A stretch of DNA of 64,000 nt from Endobugula sp965214375 (lineage in GTDB: Bacteria; Pseudomonadota; Gammaproteobacteria; Pseudomonadales; Cellvibrionaceae): positions 1,612,001 through 1,676,000 of the forward strand of contig OZ243947.1 of assembly GCA_965214375.1 (NCBI GenBank), written 5' to 3'. The first letter of the stretch is position 1, and each line of letters starts with the position of its first letter. The translations under genes were made by a program, and so were the position numbers. Below, one piece after another: positions 9,252-19,337 of this stretch. The notes below the pieces were generated by a model. It made no database searches, was not told the origin of the DNA, and worked only from the letters and a program-made list of their open reading frames with translations.

Positions 9252-10508
9252 ATGAAATATGCAGCATTGATTATGGCCGCATTCATTGTGGCTAGTCCCG
9301 CACATGCCGTAAAAACAACCGATGTATTACATCACTATTCTGACCTTGCTGAAGCAATGTATGGTGATTCGTTAACAACGGCAAAAGAATTACAGACGTC
9401 TCTCAAACAACTGGTTAAACAACCAACCGAAAAAAATCTTGAGCAAGCAAAACTCGCATGGAAAGCTCCGCGTGTACCTTATCGGCAAACAGAAGCTTAT
9501 CGCTTTGGTAACGCGATTGTTGACGACTGGGAATGCAAGGTTAATGCATGGCCTTTAGATGAAGGTTTGATTGATTATGTTTCTGCTGACTACGGCAAAG
9601 GATTTGAAGACAATCCACTTTATACTGCTAACGTTATTGCCAATGCGTCACTAACATTGTCTGGCAAAAAAGTAGATACTAAAAATATTACCAAAGAGCT
9701 GTTAGGTGAAACACTCCATGAAATTGACGGTGTAGAAGCCAACGTTGCCACAAGTTACCACGCGATTGAATTTTTACTGTGGGGTCAGGACTTAAATGGT
9801 ACTAATGCGGGTGCGGGTAACCGTCCTGCCAGTGATTTTGATACCACAAACTGCACCAATGCTAACTGTGATCGTCGCGGTCAATACCTGATTGAAGCGG
9901 GTGAACTCCTGATTGATGACCTTGAGTGGATTGTTGCTCAATGGGGTAAAAAAGGTGAATCTCGTACGTCTTTATTGAAGGATCAACAAGCAGTTATGGC
10001 TAGAATACTCACAGGTATGGGCAGTTTGTCTTACGGTTAACTTGCGGGTGAACGTATTAAACTGGGCGTACTGCTACATGACCCTGAAGAATAGCATGAC
10101 TGCTTCAGTGACAACACTCACTATTCGCACTCTTACGATATTCTGGGTATTCAGAATGTTTACACCGGCACCTATAAGGCGGTTAATGGAAAAACCATCA
10201 CGGGCCCAAGCATTGCTGATCTAGTTGCCAAAAAAGATGCGAAAGCCGACAACACTCTGAGAAAAGACATCACCGCTTCATTAGCTGCGGCACAAGTGGT
10301 TGTTGATAGTGCGGAAAAGGATGGCGTTGCCTATGACCAACTATTGGCTGAAGGCAATAAAGAAGGCAAGGCAAAAATCATGGGTATTGTTGATGCATTG
10401 GTTACACAAACCAAATCTATCGAAACAGCTGTTGCAACATTAGGATTAGATGCGATTGCATTTGAAGGTTCAGATTCTTTGGACTCTCCTGAAAAAGTAT
10501 TCCAGTAA
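9252..10508 (+). pseudogene. Imelysin (IrpA-type, peptidase M75 fold) interrupted by TAA and TAG
   Basis: Imelysins are periplasmic, iron-regulated helical proteins implicated in iron handling. The signal peptide (MKYAALIMAAFIVASPAHA) and the family motif in YHAIEFLLWGQD are present. The frame then hits TAA at 10038-10040 (context SLSYG*LAGERIKLG) and TAG at 10092-10094 (LLHDPEE*HDCFSDNTH), continuing cleanly to 10506-10508. From memory of the family both positions are normally Glu (SYGELAGERM; DPEEEHDCF), so each looks like a GAA/GAG to TAA/TAG change. A product stopping at 10038 would lose the C-terminal third. First gene of the imelysin-DUF1111-imelysin-DUF1513 array. Confidence 0.85.
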
Positions 10509-10547
10509 GCGATAGATAGTTTACATTTGCCCCGTCAGGGGTTGTTT

Positions 10548-10571
10548 AAGCCAGACGCAAGTCGGGCTTTT
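10548..10571 (+). terminator. Hairpin between imelysin and the DUF1111 gene
   Basis: Arms AAGCC-AGAC and GTC-GGGCTT form a GC-rich stem with a GCAA loop followed by TTTT, about 40 bases after the imelysin stop and before the ATG at 10590. It could attenuate rather than end transcription of the locus. Confidence 0.5.
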
Positions 10572-10589
10572 CAGTTATAATGTCGGCCT

Positions 10590-12068
10590 ATGAGCATCTG
10601 GATTGACTACAGAATACTCCCGCTTTTTTTATTGTTACTGATAGGCAATAGCTCATTTGCTAATAATCAGGACATACTACGACCTACCAGCGATTTTTCA
10701 AAACCCGAAAGTTATGAAGCCTGACCTGCGGGTGCATTAACACATCGCAAAAAAATTAATCAACACAGTTTTTCTCATGCCTCTGCCAATATGAGCTTCG
10801 AACGTCAGTTGGACTTTGTTTTAGGCAATGCGCTGTTTAAAAAAATCTGGGTATCCTCCCCCTCATCAACACTCGCCAGTGACGGCCTGGGGCCATTATT
10901 CAATGCCCGCTCTTGCCAGCGCTGCCACATCAAGGATGGACGCGGCCACCCTCCTGATAACAACAGTGACAAGAGAGTCTCTATGCTATTACGCTTAGGT
11001 ATCCCAGCAACAACAAAAGAGCAGGCCAAAAAACTTAGCGACGGCATTATTAATACCATTAACGACCCGATGTATGGAGGGCAATTACAAGATCACTCGG
11101 TACCGGGCATTCATTCTGAGGGCGAGTTTGTTATCGAGTATCAGGAAATACCTGTTCAATTAGCTGGAGGAGAAACGGCTTTTTTGCGCAAACCTGAGTA
11201 TAAAATTACCAATCTACAATATGGAAAAACACATAAAGATTTGATGATTTCACCACGGATTGCACCACATATGATCGGCCTTGGGTTATTAGAAGCTATC
11301 GCTGAAGAAGCTATCCCCAAGCAAGCTGATCCGGATGATCTTGATAAGGACGGCATTTCCGGCAAGGCACAAATGGTATGGAATTATGAAAAAGATCGAC
11401 TGATGCTGGGCCGGTTTGGTCACAAGGCAGGTATGCCAACGTTAAACCAGCAAAACCAAGCCGCCTTTGGTGGCGACATTGGTCTATCAACGCCACTCTT
11501 TCCTCATGCGTCAGGTGACTGCACGACAAAGCAAACACAATGTTTAAACATTCCTAATGGCAACACAAAACAATATCAAAATCTGGACGTCGACAAGCAA
11601 ATGATAGACTTGGTATTGCATTACACACGCAACCTTGCCGTACCGGCACGCCGGGAACTTTATAAGCCCAACACACTGGCAGGCAAAAAACTGTTTTACA
11701 ATAGTGGCTGTATTGATTGCCATACCCCTAAATACATTACACCAAAAGAGACTGCCCAAGCAGAACAATCATATCAGCTGATCTGGCCCTATACCGATAT
11801 GTTATTGCATGACATGGGTTAGGGACTTGCTGATAACTTTGCCGAAGCAAGAGCCGATGGCAGGGAATGGCGCACACCACCATTATGGGGCATCGGCCTA
11901 ACATCTGTGGTTAACGGTCACAGTTTTTATTTACATGATGGTCGTGCGCGCAATCTTTTGGAAGCTGTTTTATGGCATGGCGGTGAAGCAGAAACATCAA
12001 AAAATAAAGTCGTCAACATGCAACCAAAAGAACGTCAGCAACTGATTAAATTTATTGAATCATTATAA
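10590..12068 (+). pseudogene. DUF1111 di-haem oxidoreductase with TGA and TAG interruptions
   Basis: A periplasmic c-type cytochrome-like protein of the DUF1111 ('thiol oxidoreductase', CcP/MauG-related) family that accompanies imelysins. It has a signal peptide (LPLFLLLLIGNSSFA) and two haem motifs, RSCQRCH and SGCIDCH. In-frame TGA lies at 10722-10724 (SYEA*PAGAL), close to the N-terminus, and TAG at 11820-11822 (LLHDMG*GLADNF, where relatives have Glu). The C-terminal part RTPPLWGIGLTS and FYLHDGRARNLLEA is well preserved and ends at 12066-12068. The piece 10791-11822 is open but lacks export signal and C-terminus, so it is unlikely to mature. It precedes the second imelysin by 14 bases. 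Confidence 0.85.
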
Positions 12069-12082
12069 AATGGTATCTTGAC

Positions 12083-13147
12083 ATGTATACATTTCAAACA
12101 ACACTACTAATAAGCTGCTTTATTCTTTTCACAACAAAACATACCGCAGCAGAAAGTGGCTATTCACTAACGACCGCTGAAGACTATCTTGTTCCCGGCT
12201 ACCATACTTTATTAACCAACGCACAAAAACCATCAAAATCGTTGCATACAACATGTTTACATTTGGGGGAAGACAATATTATCGAGGGCGAGCCGTTATC
12301 TGAGTTACAAGATCAGCTTAAAACCCTGTACCTTTCATGGGCGAGTGTTCAACATATTCAGTTTGGCCCCATGGCTTACCTAAAGCGTAAAGAGCGCTTT
12401 CAGTATTGGCCTGACAAACATAAGGTGGGCGGAAAACAAATTCGACGACTCATTAACTCATCAACAAAATTACCTGATGCAGAAGAAATTGCTGAAAAAA
12501 GTGTTGCTGTACAAGGCTTACCTGCATTAGAAACCTTATTATTTTCATCATCAAAAAAAATCGCCAAAAGACAATGCTTGCTTGCCAGCACGATCAGTAA
12601 AAACTTGCACGCTATCGCACAGGAAAATTATTCTCTATGGACAGAAGAGCCCGTCAATTTCTCCAAAGAATTTAAAATAGAAAAATACAATTCAGGCGTA
12701 TTTAATTCACAGAAAGACATCGATAGTGAATTTTTTAACAGTATAAGGACCCAACTACGCATTATCGAACATTTAAAGATTCCTGATCTTAACACCAAAA
12801 AGAAAGTATCCTTCAGAAATCTAGAGGCATGGAAAAGTAATATATCCCTAGATATTATCAAGGAAAATATAGCGAGCTTAAAAAAGCACGATCAGCATGC
12901 ATTTTATCAATCATTAGAGGCAATAGACCCCAAGTCAGCTCACGATATTAATAACGCCTTCGATAACGCAATGGCAGCCATCAACAAAATCCCCGAGCCT
13001 TTGTCAACCACTCTGAGAGAAAAAAACGCAACGCAAGAAATCAATCAAGCACGAAAAAAAATTAAAGACTTAATTACTACTGTCAACATAGAACTTACCA
13101 ACAACCTAAAATTACAAAGCGCATTTAACAGCCTCGATGGTGACTAA
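12083..13147 (+). CDS. Second imelysin-family protein of the iron locus
   Basis: A 354-residue exported helical protein. The signal peptide is followed by an M75/imelysin-like fold; the segment VQGLPALETLLFSS corresponds to the family motif region, with the usual His replaced (GLPALE), as in the second imelysin of such operons. The frame is intact, in contrast to its neighbours. It starts 14 bases after the DUF1111 gene and abuts the DUF1513 start directly (stop at 13145-13147, ATG at 13148), so the three are co-transcribed. A role in periplasmic iron handling is inferred from the locus. Confidence 0.8.
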   Translation: MYTFQTTLLISCFILFTTKHTAAESGYSLTTAEDYLVPGYHTLLTNAQKPSKSLHTTCLHLGEDNIIEGEPLSELQDQLKTLYLSWASVQHIQFGPMAYLKRKERFQYWPDKHKVGGKQIRRLINSSTKLPDAEEIAEKSVAVQGLPALETLLFSSSKKIAKRQCLLASTISKNLHAIAQENYSLWTEEPVNFSKEFKIEKYNSGVFNSQKDIDSEFFNSIRTQLRIIEHLKIPDLNTKKKVSFRNLEAWKSNISLDIIKENIASLKKHDQHAFYQSLEAIDPKSAHDINNAFDNAMAAINKIPEPLSTTLREKNATQEINQARKKIKDLITTVNIELTNNLKLQSAFNSLDGD

Positions 13148-14311
13148 ATGATAACACGACGAAAATTTTTGCTATTATTAAGTGGATGCTTATCACAATT
13201 ATTGATGGCAAAACCAGCTATTGCAACAACAAAAAATGACCGCAAAAGTTTCTATCTTAACGCTGCCGCAGACACAGTGGGAAACCATGTCGTTAATGTA
13301 ATTTCACCTACAGGAGAGATTCTTGTCTCACATCAATTACTCTCCAGAGGCCATAGTTTTACAATCAACAAACCATGGAAACATCTGCTTTGTATCAGCC
13401 GGAGACCAGAAACCACCATAGACATTCTCGACGTTAAAGGACGATTTTTAGGCCGCATTTACAGCGATAAAAACTGACATTTTTATGGTCACGCCGCCTG
13501 TGATAGTACAGGAAAAATATATACCACAGAAAACAATCTGGAAACAGGGAACGGAACGATTGGCATATGGACAAAAGATATCTCAAATACTGATGAGGCC
13601 GATTATAAAAAGGCCAAGGAGTATTCCAGTTACGGTATTGGTCCACACGAAATACTGTTATCACCAGACAATTCATATATTCTCGTTGCTAACGGCGGCA
13701 TCAAAACACACCCAAACAGCGGCCGAAAAAAATTAAATATTGATTCCATGCAACCATCACTGGCGATCATCCAACGGAAAACCGGACAATTAATTCATCA
13801 AATACTCTTATCAAAAGATAGGCATACCAATAGCATTCGTCATATTACAATATCATCATCAAATACGGTCTATGTTGCTCTCCAAAATCAATCAAAACAA
13901 CAACAGGATGAGGTCTTATTATTTAAATACGACATTGATAATAATCAGGAAAAAATATTTCATATACCCATAACCTTACAAAGACAACTAAAAGGCTACA
14001 TAGGCTATATCGCGCTGGACAAATCAGAAAAGTACATTGCCGCGAGCAGCCCTAAAGGTAACAGCCTATTATTTTTTCATAAAGGTGGGCAATTTATTCA
14101 TTCGTTATCAATAGAAGATATCTGTGGCATTGCCAAAACTGAAGAAGACGGTGTATTTATCGCCAGTACCGGAACCGGTGAGATGAACTATTGCTCAATA
14201 AGACCAACAAACGATCTGCACAAACCATTTTCATTGACATCGACCTTGTATGATGTATTTTACCAGTTTTACATCACATTATTATTCGATAAAGTGAGAC
14301 TCAACCTGTAG
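13148..14311 (+). pseudogene. DUF1513 beta-propeller protein, interrupted by TGA and truncated by IS110
   Basis: DUF1513 proteins are exported beta-propellers, always found beside imelysin and DUF1111. The twin-arginine-like leader MITRRKFLLLLSG is present. TGA at 13475-13477 (YSDKN*HFYGHAAC) interrupts the frame, which then continues with family-specific segments (YSSYGIGPHEILLSPD, ILVANGGIKTHPNSGR, SMQPSLAIIQRKTG) to 14309-14311. The last about 30 codons do not resemble a DUF1513 ending, and IS110 sequence begins here, so insertion probably removed the true C-terminus. The gene thus carries two independent lesions. Confidence 0.8.
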
Positions 14312-14453
14312 CCGCAGGTTTTGGTATAACAGCCCGATAGACGCCAGGCGCTGATCTCTCAAGCCCGTTAACAAGCGTGGGCGTTATACCAATTTCAAAT
14401 ATTAACTCGAACAGTCGAAAGAGCCTCGAGCTCGAATGTAGCCAGGGTGAGTC
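14303..14453 (+). ncRNA. Structured left end of the IS110 element; possible bridge RNA
   Basis: The non-coding stretch before the transposase holds a hairpin with arms AACCTG/CAGGTT (14303-14320), then a long-range 10-base inverted repeat TTGGTATAAC (14321-14330) / GTTATACCAA (14383-14392) enclosing GC-rich internal pairs. IS110-group elements encode a target-choosing bridge RNA in the left end, and position and structure fit that. The precise RNA ends and binding loops are not determined here, and the element's transposase is dead, so the RNA may be relic. Confidence 0.4.
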
Positions 14454-15415
14454 ATGAATACAACTCCTAAGTCACAGAAGAAGCAGTTACAACGTCATAT
14501 TGTTATCTATGTCGGTAAATCTATGCTGGACATTTGCATTTATGAAACCGATGAATATTTCCAAGTGGAAAATAATGCCGTCGGTATTAAGCAGCTCCTA
14601 CGAAAAATCAAACGCTATAAACTCACGCGTGTTTTAGTAGAAGCAACAGGTGGTTATGAGCGTACTGTTGCAGAAGCCTGCGCAGAACATGAGTTGCCTA
14701 TTATTATTGTTACCCCAGTAAAAGTGCGACAGTTTGCCCGTGCACAAGGCATATTAGCAAAAACCGATAAAATAGATGCGCGTCTCATTGCACAATGTGG
14801 TGTTGTCATGCAGCCAGAAGTCAGGGTCTTACCCACTAAAAATATTAGGAAAGTCAGAGATTTAAATGCGCGTAAGCGACAATTCATGGAAAGCCGCACT
14901 CAGGAGATGAATCGACAACACAAAGCTCAATCGTACTTAGCTGCCTCGCATCGTCGTATGATAAAAATGCTGGACAAGGAGCTAGCATGGATTGACCAAC
15001 AACTTGAAAAAGAAGTGGCTAAAATAGAGCAATGGCAACAAGCGAAAGAAATTTTATTATCGGCTACTGGCATCGGTACGGGTGTTGCGTATACCCTGCT
15101 CGGTGAACTCCCTGAGTTAGGCAAACTCAGCCACCGTAAAATTGCATCACTTTGTGGCTTTGCGCCGTTCATCATGAAAGCGGGTCAATAACAAAAAAAC
15201 GACGTATACGAGGCGGGCGTTCACCGATTAGAACGGTGCTTTATATGGCAATGATGTCCGCTATTCAACACAATCCAACAATGAAACAGTTTTAAAATAA
15301 GTTGGTTGCACAAGGAAAGCATAAAAAAGTAGCGCTAACAGCGTGTATGCGCAAGATGATGACGATTTTAAATGCCAGGATCAGAGATAATCAGGAGTGG
15401 ATATGGCTTAAATAA
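14454..15415 (+). mobile_element. IS110-family transposase gene, decayed
   Basis: A DEDD/serine recombinase-type transposase of IS110. Visible are VLVEATGGYE, KTDKIDARLIA, and the C-terminal ATGIGTGVAYTLLGELPELG and SLCGFAPF of Transposase_20. The frame ends at 15189-15191, but homology resumes in another frame from about 15195 (RRIRGGRSPIRTVLYMAMMSA), passes a TAA in KQF*NKLVAQGK, and ends LTACMRKMMTILNARIRD near 15415. The first catalytic Asp expected in VIDVGKS reads Tyr (VIYVGKS), and the Ser expected in RDSG reads Ala (MKAG). It therefore carries a frameshift, a stop and two catalytic losses. It lies at the 3' end of DUF1513. Confidence 0.85.
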
Positions 15416-15505
15416 ATTGCGCTTTAGGCTTGAGTTTAATCACAGTCGCTTGTTAAATAGGCATCCGAACATTCGTTGGGATAATCACATGATGTATATC
15501 AGCGG

Positions 15506-15838
15506 TTAATGTATGATGGGGTCGTTTGTTTCAAAATAACTACCAATTGGTACGAGCAGTGTATTACCTTCATTATTCACTTCTTGACCAATCATTTCAT
15601 CATAAGGGCTTTGGTGCTGGAGATACATTTCTCTAATGGGTATATCGAGCAATAGCGCCTGCATGGCAACAAGGCTTCTTCTCGTTAGGGATTTTTTGGG
15701 CGTCTCTTTCACATAATAAGCTTGATCACCAATATGTACCACAAGGCGGTATAGGGCCTGTTCCATTGATTCAATAATTGCTTTATAAACAAAATCTACC
15801 TGCTTCAATTGTTCCAGCATAATGGGGACTTTGATCAT
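15506..15838 (-). CDS. DUF6482 family small protein
   Basis: A 110-residue soluble protein. The segment YLQHQSPYDEMIGQ near residue 78 and the preceding basic RRSLVAMQALLL are characteristic of the DUF6482 family as I remember it, which has no known function. No signal peptide or membrane segment. The gene is alone, between the IS110 element and the broken GGDEF gene, and shares the latter's orientation. Family assignment is moderately sure; start choice (ATG at 15838 versus a methionine six residues later) is not. Confidence 0.6.
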   Translation of the reverse strand: MIKVPIMLEQLKQVDFVYKAIIESMEQALYRLVVHIGDQAYYVKETPKKSLTRRSLVAMQALLLDIPIREMYLQHQSPYDEMIGQEVNNEGNTLLVPIGSYFETNDPIIH

Positions 15839-15898
15839 GGTATATTCTCTGACAATATGTATTAGTACTTACAAGATTAACACGCACAATCATTACAT

Positions 15899-16860
15899 TT
15901 AGATGGCTGTTTTATTAGAATTATTTTTTTCCTGATACATCAATGTATCGGCTTCTTCAATCGCACGGGGAATACTCATGACCGGGTCTCTTACCGCAGC
16001 ACCAATTGACGCACTCACATTATTCTGACGCAGTTTCTCCCGTATAGAGTGTACTAACTTATCCAAACCCTTGTGGTCACAACCAATAGCAACAACACCA
16101 AATTCATCCCCCCCAAACGCGCAAGAATATCATTGTCTCGAGTCACTGAGCTCAAAGATGCTGCTGACTTCCTTATGAGTTCGTCACCCTTAGCATGACC
16201 AAAAATATCATTAATTTCTTTAAGGCCATCAAGATCAATAATGATAACCTATAAGGGATTACCGTACCTTTTAGCACGTTGCTCTTCGGTTGTAATGCTC
16301 TGCTCCCAACCAAGGCGATTATAGAGTTTTGTTAACGGGTCAATCATGGCTTTATGACGAAAACGTTCCAATCTGCGAGCCTGAGAGAGCATTAATAAAT
16401 CGGCTTCCAAAACGGTTCCCAAGAGCTGCGCCATAAGTTCAACTGTTGGTAAATACTCAGCGATTGTTTCGTCTTGAGGTTCGGGATCAATAGCACATAA
16501 CGTACCGAATAAACTGCCATCCTTGCGCGCGACAGGCACACCCACATACGCTTTAATGGGTACTTGTTGAGCAATGGGAGCACTGGCATAGGCAGTGACG
16601 AGATCAGAACACGGGGAAATTCGGGGGCCCAGCCCTTGCACCATTTGGCTGCAAAACGAATCAGCCCACTTCAAAAATGTCCCCTCTTCGACATGGTAAT
16701 CATGGTCTTCCGTTTGCAACACAATCCAATCTGCATCTTGCGTTCGAGTCATCATCCACAAACGAAAACCGACAAGCTGATGTAAATATTCCAGCACCGC
16801 TCGACTGGCTTCCTCAAAATTATTAAACGGTACAACATCCGAAAAAGCATTATTATTCAT
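15899..16860 (-). pseudogene. GAF-GGDEF diguanylate cyclase with TAG and a poly-G frameshift in the active site
   Basis: The N-terminal two thirds is a GAF sensor domain (GVPVARKDGSLFGTLCAIDP), followed by a GGDEF domain beginning DPLTKLYNRLGWE. TAG at 16249-16251 interrupts YGNPL*VIIIDLDGL. The catalytic RLGGDEF is encoded across a G run (C7 at 16108-16114 on the plus strand) one base too short to stay in frame; restoring one G reads GGDEFGVVAIG and continues to TAA at 15899-15901 through SIGAAVRDP and DTLMYQEKK. Start at 16860 (MNNNAFSDV) preferred over upstream methionines. The product would have made c-di-GMP; pilZ and pomAB are nearby. Confidence 0.8.
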
Positions 16861-17135
16861 AGGCATCATTAGTATAGTTAGTATCAAAGCCGGACAAACA
16901 ACATCAGTATAGCCCAATTATATGAAAATTTTAGCTTGACCTGCCGACATATTTGCGGATAATCGAACTCATATATGTAGTAAGCTTGGGTATGTCTCGA
17001 TCGGAATGAGTCCTGTCTTTACACTCACATTTTCTACTGATCCACTTCAGTTGCCCCAATATCCCCTGCACCTTTTTCAATACGTTTTTTATCAAAACAA
17101 TCACCTTTATTTCAATAAGATAGCGGGGTTGCTTC

Positions 17136-18524
17136 ATGGAAAAGATTTATATTCTTGACACCAATGTATTACTTCATGACCCAATGGCCGTACACTCTTT
17201 TGCCGAACACAGGGTCGTTATTCCGATGACGGTTCTTGAAGAATTGGATGTGATTAAAGACCGTCGCGATAAAGATGTCAGCCGCGAAGCGCGTATTTCT
17301 ATTAATAATATTGAAAAGATTCTGGGCAATGCCTCTCCCAAAGAAATTCAAAAAGGCGTACAAATTCAATCTAACGATATTCAGGGCGTGATAGGCACCC
17401 TGTCAGTATATGCCGACCAGCGCATTAAAGGCGGTGACGATAATGTGCCTTACCTGCGCTTGAATCAACAACATGATAATGACAATCGCATTATTAATGT
17501 GGCACTGAACCTGCAAAATACCAACCCTGATGCGATTGTTTGCCTGGTGACCAAAGATATCAATATGCGCCTTAAAGCCAAAGGTTCAGGGCTTGAATAT
17601 GTGGAGGACTATCGCAACGATCGTGTGTTGGATGATGTCGATCTGCTCGCCAGAGGCTATGAAACGTTATCTGGCAGTTTTTGGGATCATATTGAACGTG
17701 TCAGCACGGCTAACCTTGGCGGCGACACCGTACACTGTATTGATAGAAACGCCCTGCCTTACGCTTACCCCAATATGTTTATTACCGATGAGAGTGAGTT
17801 TACGGGTCTTGTGACGACCGTTGATGACCAGCATGTTCATGTTTTGGACATCAATAAACAGCGCCTGATGGGACAACAGTACTGGGGAATTAAACCACGC
17901 AACCTTGAGCAGGCGATGAGTCTGTTTTTACTGAATTATGATGATACCGATATGACCGTGCTCACCGGGCCTGCCGGCTCAGGCAAAACCTTATTGGCTC
18001 TAGCTTATGGCCTGCATGCAATCATCGAAGAGAAGCGTTATAACAAACTTATTGTGGCTCGTTCCACGCCACCCATTGCCGAAGATATTGGCTTTTTGCC
18101 GGGGACGGAGGAAGAAAAAATGGCCCCTTGGTTAGCCGCTTTTGACGACAACCTGGAAGTACTTCATGGTAATGATGAACACAGCGTTAGCAGCATTGAC
18201 TACGTCAAAGAAAAGGCCAACATTCAGTTTAAATCACTGAATTTTATGCGCGGTCGTTCATTCAATAATGCGTATATTATTATTGATGAAAGTCAGGGAC
18301 TGACACAATTTCAATTAAAGTCGATTATCACTCGGGTAGGCACTAATTCGAAAATTATTGTCCTTGGCAATCTGGCACAAATTGATAACAAATACATTAC
18401 CCCATTAACCTCGGGGCTGACATACCTTGTTGAAAAAAGCAAAGGCTACCCACATGCAGGTATTATGCATGTTAATGGTATTGAACGCAGCCGTCTGGCT
18501 GAATTTGCAGAAGAAAATTTATAA
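17136..18524 (+). CDS. PIN-domain PhoH-family ATPase (YlaK-like)
   Basis: A 462-residue cytoplasmic protein combining an N-terminal PIN ribonuclease-like domain (YILDTNVLLHDP, with acidic residues VLEELDVIKD and VTKDINMRLKA) and a C-terminal PhoH P-loop ATPase (Walker A TGPAGSGKTLLALA near residue 277, Walker B IIIDESQGLT). PIN-PhoH proteins act as RNA helicase/nuclease toxins or RNA-processing factors; its role here is unknown. The gene is intact, starts with ATG behind a modest ribosome site, and is followed by a terminator. Confidence 0.92.
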   Translation: MEKIYILDTNVLLHDPMAVHSFAEHRVVIPMTVLEELDVIKDRRDKDVSREARISINNIEKILGNASPKEIQKGVQIQSNDIQGVIGTLSVYADQRIKGGDDNVPYLRLNQQHDNDNRIINVALNLQNTNPDAIVCLVTKDINMRLKAKGSGLEYVEDYRNDRVLDDVDLLARGYETLSGSFWDHIERVSTANLGGDTVHCIDRNALPYAYPNMFITDESEFTGLVTTVDDQHVHVLDINKQRLMGQQYWGIKPRNLEQAMSLFLLNYDDTDMTVLTGPAGSGKTLLALAYGLHAIIEEKRYNKLIVARSTPPIAEDIGFLPGTEEEKMAPWLAAFDDNLEVLHGNDEHSVSSIDYVKEKANIQFKSLNFMRGRSFNNAYIIIDESQGLTQFQLKSIITRVGTNSKIIVLGNLAQIDNKYITPLTSGLTYLVEKSKGYPHAGIMHVNGIERSRLAEFAEENL

Positions 18525-18531
18525 TTAGAAA

Positions 18532-18563
18532 CCCCACAGTAGCCGAAACCACTGTGGGGCTAT
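18532..18563 (+). terminator. Rho-independent terminator after phoH
   Basis: Arms CCCCACAGT (18532-18540) and ACTGTGGGG (18551-18559) with a 10-base loop, followed by CTATTT. Placed eight bases after the stop codon of the PhoH gene. Confidence 0.75.
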
Positions 18564-18710
18564 TTACAGGATTAATTGATCCATCAATGTTCAACAGCAT
18601 CGATCCATCTATTCCTTGCTCATTCCCTTGCTGCGTCCTGAGAGAGTTATAATGCAATAAAACGCGCCATTTTACTGTAGGACGTAGATGGATAGTCTGT
18701 AGGAAATATC

Positions 18711-19325
18711 TTACAAATTAGATTCTTCCTGATCCATCTGATCCCTTAACGCACGCAGGAGTGCGCCTTGACGTTGCACAATGTGTTGAATCAGAATCTC
18801 ACGGTCTTTTTCATTCATATCCATAAATTCAACACGCAAGTAATAGCCCAATTCGCTGTCGGCATCAGATAGAGCATCGCACGATATGACACGCCCCATG
18901 GCATTCACATGATTAGAGGATGGACGCAATAATAGGTCAAGCACAAGAATACTCGCTTGAGCCACCTGTTCTCCAACCGGAAAGGCTATACCACTGGCAC
19001 TAATACTGGCCTCTTCAACACGATGGCACGCACGTTGGGTAATCAGATTATCCAACTCCAACATCATCAAAAAAGCATCCAGCTTTTTATTTAAACAATC
19101 AATCGCCGTTGCCGCATCAGGATTGCTTGTTTGCAAACGCTCTAACACAACGTTCATTTCTTCATTATATTTATGCATCACACTGAGCTTATCAACATAG
19201 TGTGATGTCCCCTCCGATTGATCTTGTTGTGCATCACGCTCAGCTTCGCTTAATACACGGTAAGAGACACCCACTTCATCGACAATACGAAAAAAGCGAC
19301 GGCGATTATTAGCATCATTGTTCAT
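18711..19325 (-). CDS. PilZ-domain protein of the motility operon
   Basis: A 204-residue protein whose N-terminus has the c-di-GMP-binding RRRFFRI and whose C-terminal half has SASGIAF with a beta-barrel pattern of PilZ; the middle is helical. It follows pomB by 12 bases in the same direction, suggesting co-expression, and would tie flagellar stator activity to c-di-GMP (inference). The (D/N)xSxxG part reads SISASGIAF, so the Asp is displaced and binding strength is uncertain. Intact. Confidence 0.8.
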   Translation of the reverse strand: MNNDANNRRRFFRIVDEVGVSYRVLSEAERDAQQDQSEGTSHYVDKLSVMHKYNEEMNVVLERLQTSNPDAATAIDCLNKKLDAFLMMLELDNLITQRACHRVEEASISASGIAFPVGEQVAQASILVLDLLLRPSSNHVNAMGRVISCDALSDADSELGYYLRVEFMDMNEKDREILIQHIVQRQGALLRALRDQMDQEESNL

Positions 19326-19337
19326 GGATTTTGCCCA

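Noticed and set aside
12083..13147. Second imelysin as a pseudogene because it lacks the family histidine
   Set aside because: GLPALE-type motifs are expected in the second imelysin of these operons and the frame is entirely open.
10722..13477. Selenocysteine at the internal TGA codons (10722 and 13475)
   Set aside because: Neither position is a Cys or redox site in the family context, no SECIS-like hairpin is obvious directly after, and the same genes or neighbours carry TAA/TAG as well.
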